From Oopsacas minuta (taxonomy: Eukaryota; Porifera; Hexactinellida; Lyssacinosida; Leucopsacidae): a DNA stretch of 64,000 bases. Where the stretch lies: contig JAKMXF010000303.1 in NCBI GenBank assembly GCA_024704765.1, positions 251,266 to 315,265 on the forward strand, written 5' to 3'. Below the pieces are notes generated by a model. It had not been told where the DNA came from. It did no database searches and saw nothing but the letters and a program-made list of their open reading frames with translations. The translations under genes were made by a program, and so were the position numbers. Positions 63,388 through 64,000 of the stretch are shown here, one piece after another. The stretch's first letter is position 1. Each line of letters opens with the position of its first letter.

Positions 63388-64000
63388 AGTGATAAGCTAA
63401 TTGCATATGATATAAATCAGTGAGTAACAACTAACAAGTTGGTTATATACTGTGTTATAGTACCAGGTATAATAGCTAGAAATGGCTTGTCGTGAAGCTA
63501 TCTACTAGACATGTTTATTTTCCTATCAATTTGTCCTGAATAGGTAGGCAAAAATAGTTGAAATTACCATTTATTCATAGCTACTAGGCTATGCCATTAA
63601 TTCCATCAATAAAATAAGTCTGTTCGATAGATATATCCCAACTGGATGCAATAAAAACAAATTCTTCTAGCTCTAGCTGGGCTTTTATACCTATATACGA
63701 GTCTATACCACTAGCTATATGTCTGTAATTCATATAACATAAGTACCTGAGAAGACAGGGGGTCGCCACAAAGAGCTATTACGAAAATATATGTATATAT
63801 ATGAGCGCCCTGGATCGAGACTTAATATAGTAAAGAAGCATATTTAATAGCATATCAGCCAAGTACATTAACATAACATAATTACAGCTTGTTCATAAAT
63901 ACAGATTTTATGGAGATGATATACTAATTATCAACAGGGTAGTGCGCATAGTGCGAGAACTAAAAATCTCCAATAAACTATACAATCAACTGTAAATTCG
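63388..64000. other. right-hand end of window, no gene recognised
   Basis: The EMC3 promoter should lie just above 63387. A 61-residue minus-strand frame (63584-63769) has no recognisable features and may be chance. Confidence 0.35.

Overview
This is a eukaryotic, almost certainly animal, nuclear window. It is AT-rich, with spliceosomal GT-AG introns (often about 100-400 nt) and genes on both strands in no operon order. The gene set is typical of metazoans: RNF213, SSNA1, BORCS8, SMIM12, NME8, CPSF6/7, NRF1, MED15, JADE, TMEM144, RWDD4, EMC3, CYP4, MATE and a TRAF-like protein. The compact introns, short intergenic spaces and absence of bilaterian-specific features would suit a sponge, possibly a glass sponge. 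That placement is inference.

Layout. 1-1090: open mariner transposase (minus), cut by the window edge. 1456-5721: last six exons of an RNF213-like ubiquitin ligase (plus). 6112-6468: SSNA1. 7511-7891: BORCS8 (minus). 8177-9585: cathepsin L-like protease (minus, 4 exons). 10407-10655: SMIM12 (minus). 11388-13070: NME8/TXNDC3 (plus). 13833-17165: CPSF6/7 (minus, 13 exons). 17642-18900: ACBP-enoyl-CoA isomerase ECI2 (plus). 19294-21027: protein with two FYVE-like fingers (minus). 21329-27316: two-exon CYP4-type P450 (minus) whose 4.5 kb intron carries a complete MATE transporter gene (24051-25748) and a decayed piggyBac element. 28228-29184: RING-CH membrane protein. 29713-34745: near-perfect 2.5 kb inverted duplication of a GC-rich mitochondrial leucyl-tRNA synthetase gene. 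36330-37772: NRF1. 39582-41072: MED15. 41639-43013: PARP-like enzyme with a repeated Cys-rich N-terminus. 43775-44197: Cys-rich, Q/P/M-rich small protein. 44806-47892: JADE-type PHD protein. 48.3-49.9 kb: DNA transposon with long terminal inverted repeats. 52154-52729: RWDD4. 53345-54616: TMEM144. 55311-59214: unidentified polytopic membrane protein of about 1031 residues. 60008-61519: TRAF-like protein with two MATH domains. 61973-63387: EMC3.

How the genes fit together. Most are unlinked housekeeping functions. The few thematic neighbours are SSNA1 and NME8 (cilia/centriole), NRF1 beside mitochondrial LARS2, and CPSF6/7 with MED15 and JADE (nuclear gene expression). No operon or defence island is evident. 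Unusual content is the LARS2 palindrome, the Cys-rich PARP, the gene nested in the P450 intron, and many short palindromic DNA transposons (MITEs) of pogo/Tc1-mariner and hAT type in introns and spacers. Exon joins were worked out by hand from splice signals and reading phase, so single junctions may be off by a few bases.
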